Shown in pieces: positions 7,759-15,575 of a stretch of DNA of 64,000 nt. The notes beneath the pieces were generated by a model that saw nothing but the letters and a program-made list of their open reading frames with translations, had not been told where the DNA came from and did no database searches. The translations under genes and the position numbers were made by a program. Origin of the DNA: Streptomyces sp. P9-A4 (lineage in GTDB: Bacteria; Actinomycetota; Actinomycetes; Streptomycetales; Streptomycetaceae); NCBI RefSeq assembly GCF_036634195.1, contig NZ_JAZIFY010000001.1, positions 1-64,000 on the forward strand. Direction: 5' to 3'. Position 1 is the stretch's first letter, and every line of letters begins with the position of its first letter.

Positions 7759-8748
7759 TGGGTTACTCCTGGCAGCCCCAGGGCTGCCAGGAGGGCTACG
7801 GAGAGTACTTCCGCGAACAGAGCCGGCTCCGCGAGGATCGGCCGGATTGTTCCCTCGTCGGGTATCAGTCGGGCTGCGGCCGACCAGGCGAGCACGCCGG
7901 CCACAGCAGGCTCGCTAGGAACGGCGGGCTCGCTGGGGACGGGCTCCAGAGGCATCTCGTAGCTCCACGCCATCTCACAGCCCAGCACGCCAGCGTCGGG
8001 CCCGTCCGCGTCAAGCGCACCCCCGCACACTGGCCCGCGCCTCGGCCGGCCGGCCGGCGGCGACAAGCGCGTCGACCCGCCCTGGTATGTCGTCACGCGC
8101 ATGGTCAGTGTTGTCGTTCAAGAGTCCCCGCCCCTGGTACAGCTAGCCGGAAGAACTCGGCTGCGACCGTCACTATCATCCGTCCCGGAATTTCGTTCAA
8201 CCAGAGAATCACTCCTCTGACCTGCTCTTTTACCGCACAACAGCGTGTAATCGGACGCAGCTCCTTCACATGGGCTCGGCTTCTCCCACAGCCCCGACTG
8301 GCCGTCGCTCAATCTGAGGTGACTTCCTGAGCCGCCCAGGCGACCTCAGCTGATACTCGGCGTGCATCCAGCGCACTCTCCGTTCGTCAGGAGACGGTCC
8401 AGCTCAGGGCCGAGCTGTGCGTCAACTCGGCACCCTTTGATTCGTTCGTTCGGGTGGCGTGTGGACGCCAGAGGGCAGTGTCATCCGGTCAGGGCAGGAG
8501 GTGTGCGCGTGGGCGGTGTTTCACGGGTGGTCGGCGGGGTCTCCGGAAGTGGGCCGCCGAGGGCGGTCGCGCCGTAACTCGCGGTGTTCGTGCGGGTAAA
8601 CCCGCCGGTCGGTGGTGGCCGGGACCCCTCTGACCCGGCTGTACCCGGTGCTGCGGGTCCGCTGAGCTACCGAGCGTTCCTGCCCCTTGCCCCGCGTCCG
8701 AGGCTGGTGGGGTCCATCGCGTACCGTCGACCGATCGGAGACGTCACC
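7759..8748. other. Stretch with no supported gene; possible truncated membrane-protein remnant
   Basis: About 990 bp without a convincing coding region. On the minus strand a frame from ATG 7973 down to about 7760 encodes roughly 70 residues ending in a hydrophobic stretch (FAEVLSVALLAALGLPG) and then runs into the IS terminus at 7758. It could be the 5' part of a membrane-protein gene cut by the insertion, but there is no further support. The middle (8150-8330) is less G+C-rich than its surroundings. A GGAG at 8737-8740 belongs to the next gene. Confidence 0.3.
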
Positions 8749-10152
8749 ATGAGCACACCTCCTTCCGTTCCGCTCCGGGTCGCCCTCGTCAACGGAAGTT
8801 TCGAGCAGCCGTCCGTCACCGACATGGCCTTCCTGCCGGACGCCTCCCAGACCCAGGCCCCGCGGCACGTCCCGGGCTGGCTCACCACCGCCACCGACCA
8901 CATGGTCGAGGTGTGGCACTCCGGCTTCAACGGCGTCCCCTCGGCGGAGGGCGAGCAGTTCGCCGAGCTCAACGCCAACCAGGTCTCCACCCTCTACCAG
9001 GATCTGCCGACCACCCCCGGTACCAAGCTGTACTGGCGGCTCTACCACCGCGGCCGGCAAGGGCAGGACACCATGGCCCTGGACATCGGTGCCCCGGGCG
9101 GCGTGGTCGAGCAGCGCTCCTTCACCGACGGCAACACCGCATGGGGGTACTACACCGGCACCTACACCGTCCCGGCCGGGCAGACCACCACCCGCTTCGC
9201 CTTCCGGTCCGTCTCGGCGGCCGGCGGCAACCGTGGCATCGGCAACTTCCTCGACGGCATCTTCTTCGGCACCGCCCCGTATGTGGTGCTCACCAAGGCC
9301 GCCGTACCGGCGGGTCCGCTGGACGTCGGCGATGTCGTCACCTACCGGATCACCGCCAGGAACGAGGGAGGCGGAGCCGCCGAGCGGCTCACTCTCACCG
9401 ACGTCCTGCCGCCAGGGACGACGTACGTGCCCGGTTCCCTGCGGGTCATCGACGGCCCCAACGCGGGTGTCAAGACCGATCAGGCGGGCGACGACCAGGC
9501 CGCGTACGATCCCGCGGCCAACACCGTGGTCTTCCGGCTCGGCACCGGAGCCTCCGCCTCCCAGGGCGGCAGTCTGGCCAACACCGCCGCCCTGCCCGAG
9601 GGCACCACCGTCGAGTACCGGGTCACCCTCGGTCTGCAGACGGCGGGCACCCGGGTGACCAACACCGCCGTCGCCACGTACGAGAACCGGCTCGGTTCCA
9701 CCCCCGAACCACTGACCTCCACGTCCGACGAAGCCGTGACCCAGGTCAGGCCGGCCGCCGATCTCGACGTGACCAAGGCAGCCGACGCGACCACCGTGAC
9801 GGTCGGACAGACCGTGACGTACCGTCTGACCGTCCACAACGCCGGCCCCAGCCCCGCGACCGGTGTCACCGTCGCCGACCGCCTCCCGAACGGACTCGCC
9901 TTCCTGTCCGCCGACACCGACACCGGCTCCTACGTACCCGAGACCGGACAGTGGTCCGTCGGTGAACTGGCCGTCGGCGCCCGCGCCACGCTCACCCTGC
10001 GGGCGAAGGCCACCAAGGCCGCCCGTCTCACCAACACGGCCACCGTCACCGCCGTCGAGAAGGACCCCGACCCGGCCGACAACACCGACTCCGTCACCAT
10101 CTGCGTCGAACCCGCACCGGCGTGCTGCGCCCCGTGCGTACCCCGTGGCTGA
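8749..10152 (+). CDS. DUF11 two-repeat beta-sandwich protein
   Basis: A 467-residue protein. Residues 11-175 form a jelly-roll-like adhesive/carbohydrate-binding type domain starting with ALVNGSFEQP and including VPGWLTTATDHMVEVW. Two DUF11 repeats follow (about 178-325 and 330-455), each with the hallmark V-x-Y-x-(I/L)-T-x-x-N-x-G and (L/V)-x-D-x-L-P-x-G patterns. The end is cysteine-rich (CVEPAPACCAPC). The start at 8749 has GGAG 8 bp upstream. DUF11 proteins are usually secreted or wall-bound, yet no signal peptide, LPXTG motif or membrane helix is visible. A weak hairpin at 10207-10228 may end the transcript. Confidence 0.8.
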   Translation: MSTPPSVPLRVALVNGSFEQPSVTDMAFLPDASQTQAPRHVPGWLTTATDHMVEVWHSGFNGVPSAEGEQFAELNANQVSTLYQDLPTTPGTKLYWRLYHRGRQGQDTMALDIGAPGGVVEQRSFTDGNTAWGYYTGTYTVPAGQTTTRFAFRSVSAAGGNRGIGNFLDGIFFGTAPYVVLTKAAVPAGPLDVGDVVTYRITARNEGGGAAERLTLTDVLPPGTTYVPGSLRVIDGPNAGVKTDQAGDDQAAYDPAANTVVFRLGTGASASQGGSLANTAALPEGTTVEYRVTLGLQTAGTRVTNTAVATYENRLGSTPEPLTSTSDEAVTQVRPAADLDVTKAADATTVTVGQTVTYRLTVHNAGPSPATGVTVADRLPNGLAFLSADTDTGSYVPETGQWSVGELAVGARATLTLRAKATKAARLTNTATVTAVEKDPDPADNTDSVTICVEPAPACCAPCVPRG

Positions 10153-10380
10153 GTGACTGACGGCCCGAATACGGCTGCGCGGGAACTGCGGTGAACGGCT
10201 GAGGACGGCAGCGGCTGGAGTCGCTGCCGGCCTCCAGGCGAGGTGTCCGCCGGAGGCGGGGTTGCGGGGCTGACGCACTCCGGGGCGTACGTCGGACTCA
10301 GAGCCTGCCGGGGACGGCTGCGGGACGTGTGGCGGCAAGGGCCGATCGGGTGGCCAGGCGGGGCTTTCCAGATACACCCG

Positions 10381-11028
10381 TCACAGCTCCGGCAGCGCCC
10401 AGTCCGGGGACCAGCGCCATGTCGCCCATGCCTCCGCCGTCGCGAACGGGCCCGTCCTGTCGGTGAGCATCGTGAGTGCCTGGGCGCGGGCGGATTCGAC
10501 GGCCCGGTGCTCGGTGGCGGTGATGACGCCGAGGTGACGCAGGTGGGCGTACTCGTCTTCGTCCTTCCATCGCCAGTCGGTGAGGTCGGGGGTGATGACG
10601 AGGTCGACCGCCAGGTCGAAGGTGTCGTACCCCGCTGCCGTCCTGGTGGTGGGGCGCTCGAAGTTGACGTACCAGTTCCGCAGCCGCTGCCCTCCTATAC
10701 CGTCGGGGAGGTAGAAGGCGTTGATGCTGAACCAGGCGCTCGGGGGCGTCCACAGCAGCAGGACGGTGTCCTGCCACACCGCGTCCGCGAGGTCCCAGCG
10801 ACCCATCGCGAGCGCGTCGATCGCCGTCTGCCGTACGACGGGGTCGTCCCCGGCGTGTCGCGCTTTCGCATACAGGTCGGCCCAGCGGACCTGCGTGCCC
10901 GGAGCGCAGGCGGTCACCAGTGCTTCGCCGGTGTCGGAGATCACGCGCAGCGCGTGCTCGCGCCATACCTTGCCTTGGCGGTGCACGTCCCTTCGTGCGA
11001 TCGACTCTCCTGCCTCGAAGCGGCGCAT
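10381..11028 (-). CDS. DUF402 (FomD-like) domain protein
   Basis: A 215-residue cytoplasmic protein. The diagnostic region is RNWYVNFERPTTRTAAGYDT followed by FDLAVDLVITPDLTDWRWKDEDEY, the DUF402 signature with its cluster of Asp/Glu residues. In FomD and related enzymes these coordinate divalent metal for nucleoside di- or triphosphate/phosphonate-nucleotide hydrolysis. The N-terminal 90 residues are basic and helical. A phosphohydrolase activity is inferred from the family and the substrate is unknown. The gene stands alone, divergent from the GNAT gene at 11288 with about 260 bp between them. Confidence 0.75.
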   Translation of the reverse strand: MRRFEAGESIARRDVHRQGKVWREHALRVISDTGEALVTACAPGTQVRWADLYAKARHAGDDPVVRQTAIDALAMGRWDLADAVWQDTVLLLWTPPSAWFSINAFYLPDGIGGQRLRNWYVNFERPTTRTAAGYDTFDLAVDLVITPDLTDWRWKDEDEYAHLRHLGVITATEHRAVESARAQALTMLTDRTGPFATAEAWATWRWSPDWALPEL

Positions 11029-11287
11029 CCTCGTCCCTCTCTGCGAGACCGACCCCGTGGGCGGTCTCGGGCGTCGGCCTCGGCGTCCGGAAGCCCTCGC
11101 TCGGTTCTGCGGCTGTCCTCTTCGCTTCGTTCTGCCGTTGTCCGTACTTCTGCCCCGCGGAGGCCTGCGCCATCCGGTTCGTCGGCCGTGGTCGCCGGGG
11201 CGCCGAGGGAGTCCGTGACAACACGGGCCTCCTGTGTGGCCAGGCGGTTAGGTTGTTGATCCGGAGTCGAGTTGATCGGAGAACCGT

Positions 11288-11845
11288 GTGAGTGTCCGAC
11301 TGTCCGTGGGGGCGACCGGCGTCCTGCCCGCCCTGGTACTGCGGCCCTGGGATGTCGATGACGTCGGCGCTCTTGTGGCCGCTCATCGGGATTCCGACCT
11401 GCGTCGTTGGCTGACGACCCAGGTCAGTGGCGAAGTTGACGCTCGTCGTTGGATCGATGGCCAGCGGCAGGGGTGGGCCGACGGATCCCGGTTCGGTTTC
11501 GCCGTGCTGGAGGACGGCGGTGGAGGGTTCGGTGCGGCCGTCGGCCATGTGTCCGTGAGGCTTCGGGAGGAGGGCTCCGCCGAGGTGGGCTACTGGGCAG
11601 CCGCCGAGGTCCGGGGACGGGGGCTTGCCTCCCGGGCTCTGGAAGCGGCCGTGGAGTGGGTCTTCGCCAAGGAGCTTCCCGTGCCGGTGGTGCGGCTGGA
11701 TCTGTTCCATGCGGTGGGCAACCACGCCTCCTGCCGGGTGGCCGAGAGGTGCGGCTTCGGGTTCGAAGCCGTTCTGCCTGCCCAGCCGCCCACGTTTCCG
11801 ACCGAGGGTCATCTGCACGTCCGCCGCAAGCCGGCCCGGTTCTGA
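11288..11845 (+). CDS. GNAT-family N-acetyltransferase
   Basis: A 185-residue RimJ/RimL-like acetyltransferase. The acetyl-CoA binding motif appears as AEVGYWAAAEVRGRGLASRALE (motif A, with R-x-x-G-x-G/A in RGRGLA). The C-terminal block is VVRLDLFHAVGNHASCRVAERCGF, where the N-x-A-S-x-R-V-A-x-x-x-G-F signature places it with ribosomal-protein/amine acetyltransferases. The GTG start has GGAG about 7 bp upstream. The acceptor is unknown. It converges on the toxin-antitoxin pair that starts 38 bp beyond its stop. Confidence 0.85.
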   Translation: MSVRLSVGATGVLPALVLRPWDVDDVGALVAAHRDSDLRRWLTTQVSGEVDARRWIDGQRQGWADGSRFGFAVLEDGGGGFGAAVGHVSVRLREEGSAEVGYWAAAEVRGRGLASRALEAAVEWVFAKELPVPVVRLDLFHAVGNHASCRVAERCGFGFEAVLPAQPPTFPTEGHLHVRRKPARF

Positions 11846-11882
11846 GGAACACGTCCGTTCCGTCAGGTGTCGCCGCCGTTCG

Positions 11883-12254
11883 TCAGCGGGTCCACTCCTT
11901 GAGGATCGCCGCCACCTGCCGGACGTCGACCCGGCCTTCCGCCACCCGCTCGACCAGGTCGATGGCCTCGTCGGACGTGACGCTGACCGGTTGCCCGCAG
12001 GCATGGAGGTAGGCCGCGGCTACGACCACGCCGTACAGCTCGTTCGAGTGCTCCAGGGCCGGGACGCGTACGAACTGCTCCAGGAGCGCCGCCGCGCGGT
12101 GGTGGGGGTGTTCGTACACGGGGATGTCCATCACGCGGAAGGCGTGGCGGGCGCGGGCGGCTTCGAGTGCTCCCCAGTCGGAGATCTCCGGGTCGCTGGG
12201 GATCTCCTGCTGGGCGATGTCGAGCAGCCAGGACAGATCTATCTGGAGCAGCAC
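11883..12254 (-). CDS. Doc-like (Fic-fold) toxin, degenerate active site
   Basis: A 123-residue all-helical protein with the length and layout of Doc/Fic toxins: N-terminal IDLSWLLDIAQQEIP, a central HHRAAALLEQFVRVPALEHSNELYG, then VVVAAAYLHACGQPVSVTSDEA and the final VAEGRVDVRQVAAIL. Doc proteins modify EF-Tu and halt translation. In the position of the catalytic H-x-F-x-(D/E)-(G/A)-N-K loop this protein reads VPALEHSNE, so the histidine and lysine are not conserved. It may use another chemistry or be inactive. It lies 13 bp downstream of a small antitoxin-like gene, the normal antitoxin-toxin order. Confidence 0.7.
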   Translation of the reverse strand: MLLQIDLSWLLDIAQQEIPSDPEISDWGALEAARARHAFRVMDIPVYEHPHHRAAALLEQFVRVPALEHSNELYGVVVAAAYLHACGQPVSVTSDEAIDLVERVAEGRVDVRQVAAILKEWTR

Positions 12255-12267
12255 GCTACGGCCGGGA

Positions 12268-12489
12268 TCAGGCGGCGTCGGCGTCGGCGGGGCGGCCGTA
12301 CCGCTTGGCGAAGGCCTGGCCGTGCTGGGTGACGAAGGTACGGGCGCCTTCGACGAACCGGGTGCGGGTCAGATCGGCGTCCAGCACCCGGCCCGCGTAG
12401 TCCTCGGCGGGCACGTGCTTCTCCGCTGCGGCGCGCTCCAGAGCCTCGTACGCCTCGTCGCTGATCTCGATGCGGATTTCTCGTGCCAT
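12268..12489 (-). CDS. Antitoxin of the Doc-like pair
   Basis: A 73-residue protein whose N-terminus (REIRIEISDEAYEALERAAAEKH) has the short beta-strand then helix pattern of a ribbon-helix-helix DNA-binding antitoxin. Its C-terminal half (VEGARTFVTQHGQAFAKRYG) is a likely toxin-neutralising helix comparable to Phd tails. ATG 12489 was chosen because the conserved part begins there, although the frame is open upstream. The gene ends 13 bp before the toxin start and is probably co-transcribed and autoregulated, as is usual for such modules. Its partner lacks the canonical Fic residues. Confidence 0.65.
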   Translation of the reverse strand: MAREIRIEISDEAYEALERAAAEKHVPAEDYAGRVLDADLTRTRFVEGARTFVTQHGQAFAKRYGRPADADAA

Positions 12490-12650
12490 GCGTCCACGGT
12501 AGCCGCTGGCCGCCCGGCGCGGCAGGGGGTCGGAGAGGGCGTACGTGATCGGGGAACTCCCGGTGGTGTCGTTCTGCCGGGCGATCTTGGCGGGCGGACC
12601 GTTTCGTGGGCAGCCGCCGTAGGCCGGAGTCCGGAGGATTCTTTCGCGGC

Positions 12651-13169
12651 TCATTCCTCCTCGTCGTCGAGGCCCTGGACGTCGACGGGCTGGGTTCCGT
12701 TGAAGGTCACCAGGAGTCCGTAGGGGTCCGCCAGGTCGAACCGGCTTTCGGCGAAGCGGATCGCCCAGGTCTGGTCGGCCCATACCGTTGCTTCAGGAAG
12801 TGCCAAGGGGAGCTCTGGAAGGTCCAGCCAGGCCAGTTCCTCGGCTGCGAGTTCGAACTGTGGCTCCCGGAGTCGGATACGGCAGTACTCCAGGGCCTGG
12901 TCCACGAAGGCGTCGAAACGGCTCACCATGTCGTGAGCGAGCCGGAGGACGGACTCTTCCGGCGGGGCGGCCGGCTCGGTCACCACGCTCATTCCGGCCG
13001 GGTCCGTGCCTGCCCGCCTCGGCAGGTAGCCGGTCCAGCAGGCCAGCGACGGGGGGCTCTCCGTACGGCTCAGCTCAAGCCCCGCGATGTGGAGGGTCGT
13101 CGGCAACTCCACATCATCACCGGGCTCTTCACTGCCCGTGCTGCTCGGGGGTACTCCGGATTCGGACAT
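12651..13169 (-). CDS. Uncharacterised acidic 172-residue protein
   Basis: An acidic protein without signal peptide or membrane segment. Its middle (AHDMVSRFDAFVDQALEYCRIRL) is helical. The second half alternates short strands with LPELPLALPEATVWADQTW and ends in a Glu/Asp-rich tail (DVQGLDDEEE). The WADQTWAIRFAESRFDLADPYGLLV segment resembles immunity or SMI1-like proteins found in accessory regions, but no family can be named. It lies 91 bp downstream of the TOPRIM gene on the same strand, so the two could be one transcript. Function unknown. Confidence 0.6.
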   Translation of the reverse strand: MSESGVPPSSTGSEEPGDDVELPTTLHIAGLELSRTESPPSLACWTGYLPRRAGTDPAGMSVVTEPAAPPEESVLRLAHDMVSRFDAFVDQALEYCRIRLREPQFELAAEELAWLDLPELPLALPEATVWADQTWAIRFAESRFDLADPYGLLVTFNGTQPVDVQGLDDEEE

Positions 13170-13260
13170 CTGCTCAGCCTAGGCCAAGCCGCCTTGGCAT
13201 CCTCGTACACCTCATGTGGAATGCGCCGGCGCTCCGGGCGGACTCGGTCGGCCGCGCTTC

Positions 13261-13926
13261 TCAGCCGTCCAGGTGGGCGAGAAGGCGGTCCAGTGGGCGT
13301 GGGACCTCTTCGAGGTCGAGGTCCTCGATGAGGGATCGTGCGTACTGGCTCTTTCGGCCGCTGATCGTGCCCATGAAGCGCCGTAGTTGTCGTTCGACGG
13401 TTCGTTCCCGCTGGGCCGGTTGTTTCTGGAAGATGCCCCAGGCCCGTAGATCGCCCTGGGCTTCGACCACCTGTTGTACGCGGGCGGCGCCGAGGGAGCG
13501 GATCAGTTCCTCCTCCAGGTCGGCGACGCAGACGTAGAAGCCGAGCGGTTCCATTTCGGCGCGCGTGAGGTCGTGGCCGAGGCCCGTTCGTTCCAGGGCT
13601 CGTGAGAAGTGGCTTTCCTCTCCCGCGTCGCACAGGCCGGCCAGTCCCATGCCGAGCCCCTGCGGTCCGAGCAGGTTCAGGAATCTGCCGATGTTCGTCA
13701 CGCCTCCGAGCGGGATGACGGCGATCCCCTCCATGTCGAGCGCGCGGCCGTGCCGTGCGGCCAGGGCTTCGAAGGCGACCTGGTCGCTGACTCCTTCCAC
13801 CAGCACGGCCGTACGAAGGCCCGCTTCGGCGGTCAGTTCTCGTGCGGCCACGGCGGCTTCCGGAGCCCTCGTACCGCCTGCCGCCCATTCGATTACCGCC
13901 TGACGGAACCGCGTTGTCGCATCCAC
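13261..13926 (-). CDS. Stand-alone TOPRIM (OLD-type) nuclease-like protein
   Basis: A 221-residue protein with a TOPRIM fold of the OLD/ATP-dependent endonuclease type. It shows the strand-Glu motif AVLVEGVSDQVAFEALA (E44), the metal-binding Asp in GLAGLCDAGEE (D100) and a second acidic cluster FYVCVADLEEELIRSLG (D136, E138). Classical OLD nucleases carry an N-terminal ABC-type ATPase, absent here; the first 35 residues are only a short helical lead. The C-terminus is basic and helical (QLRRFMGTISGRKSQYAR). A metal-dependent nuclease or nucleotidyl-transfer role is inferred. No ATPase gene is adjacent. Confidence 0.75.
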   Translation of the reverse strand: MDATTRFRQAVIEWAAGGTRAPEAAVAARELTAEAGLRTAVLVEGVSDQVAFEALAARHGRALDMEGIAVIPLGGVTNIGRFLNLLGPQGLGMGLAGLCDAGEESHFSRALERTGLGHDLTRAEMEPLGFYVCVADLEEELIRSLGAARVQQVVEAQGDLRAWGIFQKQPAQRERTVERQLRRFMGTISGRKSQYARSLIEDLDLEEVPRPLDRLLAHLDG

Positions 13927-14039
13927 GGTCCTGAGTCTTTCATTTGTGGGCGGGAAGATCGTAGTGAGTTTCCCCCTGCTTCTGTGAGGGTGCCGTTCCT
14001 CGTCGGCCGGCCTGCTGCGCGTACGAGCGCCTTTGGGCG

Positions 14040-14383
14040 ATGCGGGCCCTGCCCGGGCGTGTTCTTCGTGCCATTCGCCAGTACAGCCGTCGTCCGTACG
14101 CGGAGCACGAGTACGGGTTCCTCTGCGAGCCGACCGGGGAGGAGACCGAGACCGGTCCGCGGGTGCGTATCACCACCGTCCTCGAACCCCAGCCGATTCA
14201 GCATCGTCGGCATGGCCCCGCGCCGCGAGGCCCAGCGAGGATTCCCTGCGGGCCGCCGGGTTCAGTGACGTGGAGTGGATTCCGCTCCAGGTGTCCGACG
14301 CCGGCGTCCGTGAGGTGGGCGAGGACTTCTGGGCGGACGTTCTCGCGAGCCTGCCGCTGGAGACGCTGCGCTGCCGCGCCTGA
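14040..14383 (+). pseudogene. SAM-dependent methyltransferase remnant (C-terminal part)
   Basis: Two plus-strand frames together resemble the C-terminal third of a class I SAM methyltransferase common in Streptomyces. The first (14040 to about 14215) reads QYSRRPYAEHEYGFLCEPTG and GPRVRITTVLEP. The second (about 14225-14383) reads LRAAGFSDVEWIPLQVSDAG, then VGEDFWADVLASLPLETLRC. A frameshift around 14215-14230 separates them. The SAM-binding N-terminal part is missing: the upstream 110 bp show no Rossmann motif. The gene is therefore truncated and frameshifted. Family assignment is by recalled pattern. Confidence 0.6.
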
Positions 14384-14494
14384 GTGCCCCAGATGGTCCG
14401 GACGCGTGCGTCGTGCGGCGAGCAACCCCGGGGGAGATCGGGGCGTCTTCATGATCGAAGTACGCCACGGGGGCGGACGCGAAAGGGTCGGAAG

Positions 14495-14665
14495 ATGGAA
14501 GACATCGCTGGTTCCGCTGTCGTACGCGTACTGAAGGGTGTCGGCTGGATCACCTTTCACGTCGTCGGCGCCGTGGGGGACGTGATCGCCAACACCGTGC
14601 CGTGGAACAGACAGGGCGGGCGTTCCTCCGAGGAGGAGCAGCAGCACGGGCGCGGGACTGCCTGA
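14495..14665 (+). CDS. Small conserved 56-residue protein
   Basis: A short protein with one moderately hydrophobic helix (AVVRVLKGVGWITFHVVGAVGDVI) and a polar glutamate/glutamine-rich tail (GGRSSEEEQQHGRGTA). The ATG is preceded by AAAGGG at about 8 bp. Similar tiny helix-plus-acidic-tail proteins are widespread in Streptomyces. The role is unknown; membrane association is possible. It is transcribed convergently with the ABC transporter genes. Confidence 0.55.
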   Translation: MEDIAGSAVVRVLKGVGWITFHVVGAVGDVIANTVPWNRQGGRSSEEEQQHGRGTA

Positions 14666-14750
14666 CGGTGGTGCAGACGGCGCAGGGGCGGCTCCCGGTG
14701 GTTCCGGGGGCCGCCCCTGCGCCGTGTTCGTCCGTTCGTCCGTCCCCGGG

Positions 14751-15575
14751 TCAGACCGTGACCTCGCGGTTGAAGGCGGCGCGCGCCCAGAAGTAGCCGA
14801 GCAGGGCGATGCCCGTGCACCAGGCCATGGCGATCCAGCCGGCGTTGCCGATCTCCGTGCCGAGGAGCAGGCCTCGCAGGGTCTCGTTGATCGGGGTGAA
14901 GGGCTGGTACTCGGCGAACCAGCGCAGAGCGGTCGGCATCGATTCGGGGGTGACGACGGCGCTGCCGAGGAAGGGCAGGAAGGTCAGCGGCAGCGGGGCG
15001 TTGCTCGCGGCCTCGACGGTCTTGGCACCCATGCCCATCGCGGCGGAGAGCCAGGCCATGCCGAAGGCGAGGAAGAGGAGCAGCGCCAGGGCCGCCACCC
15101 ACTCGGTCGCCGACGCGTCGGGCCGGAATCCGATGGCGAGCGAGACTCCGGTGACCAGGAGGAGGACCGCGAAGACCTGGATGACGCTGCCGAGGACATG
15201 GCCGGTGAGGATGGATCCCCGGGAGATCGACATCGTACGGAAGCGCTTGACGATGCCTTCCGTCATGTCGGTGCAGACGGACACGGCCGTCGCCACGGCC
15301 CCCGAGGTCGCGGACATCAGAATGATGCCGGGTACGACGTAGTTGATGTAGTCGCCGCGGTCGGTGCCCGCTCCGATGCCGGTGCCGATCGCGCCGCCGA
15401 AGACGTACACGAACAGCAGGAGCATCAGGATCGGCATGATGACGATCGAGATCGTCATCGACGGGTAGCGCTGCATGTGCTTGATGTTGCGGCGCAGCAT
15501 CGTCAGGGAGTCGCGCAGCGCGTACGAGCGGGTGTCCTCGGCGGGCGCGGCCGGGGCGAGGGTGGCGGTGCTCAT
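14751..15575 (-). CDS. ABC-2 type transport permease (DrrB-like)
   Basis: A 274-residue integral membrane protein of the ABC-2/DrrB type with six predicted helices, including SIVIMPILMLLLFVYVFGGA near the N-terminus and WVAALALLLFLAFGMAWLSA in the middle. The family signature region (NAPLPLTFLPFLGSAVVTPE, then FAEYQPFTPINETLRGLLLG) is well preserved. It forms the channel half of an exporter with the ATPase encoded immediately upstream; the genes overlap by 4 nt (ATGA), so they are translationally coupled. Substrates of such pairs are usually lipophilic antibiotics or lipids; none can be named here. Confidence 0.9.
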   Translation of the reverse strand: MSTATLAPAAPAEDTRSYALRDSLTMLRRNIKHMQRYPSMTISIVIMPILMLLLFVYVFGGAIGTGIGAGTDRGDYINYVVPGIILMSATSGAVATAVSVCTDMTEGIVKRFRTMSISRGSILTGHVLGSVIQVFAVLLLVTGVSLAIGFRPDASATEWVAALALLLFLAFGMAWLSAAMGMGAKTVEAASNAPLPLTFLPFLGSAVVTPESMPTALRWFAEYQPFTPINETLRGLLLGTEIGNAGWIAMAWCTGIALLGYFWARAAFNREVTV

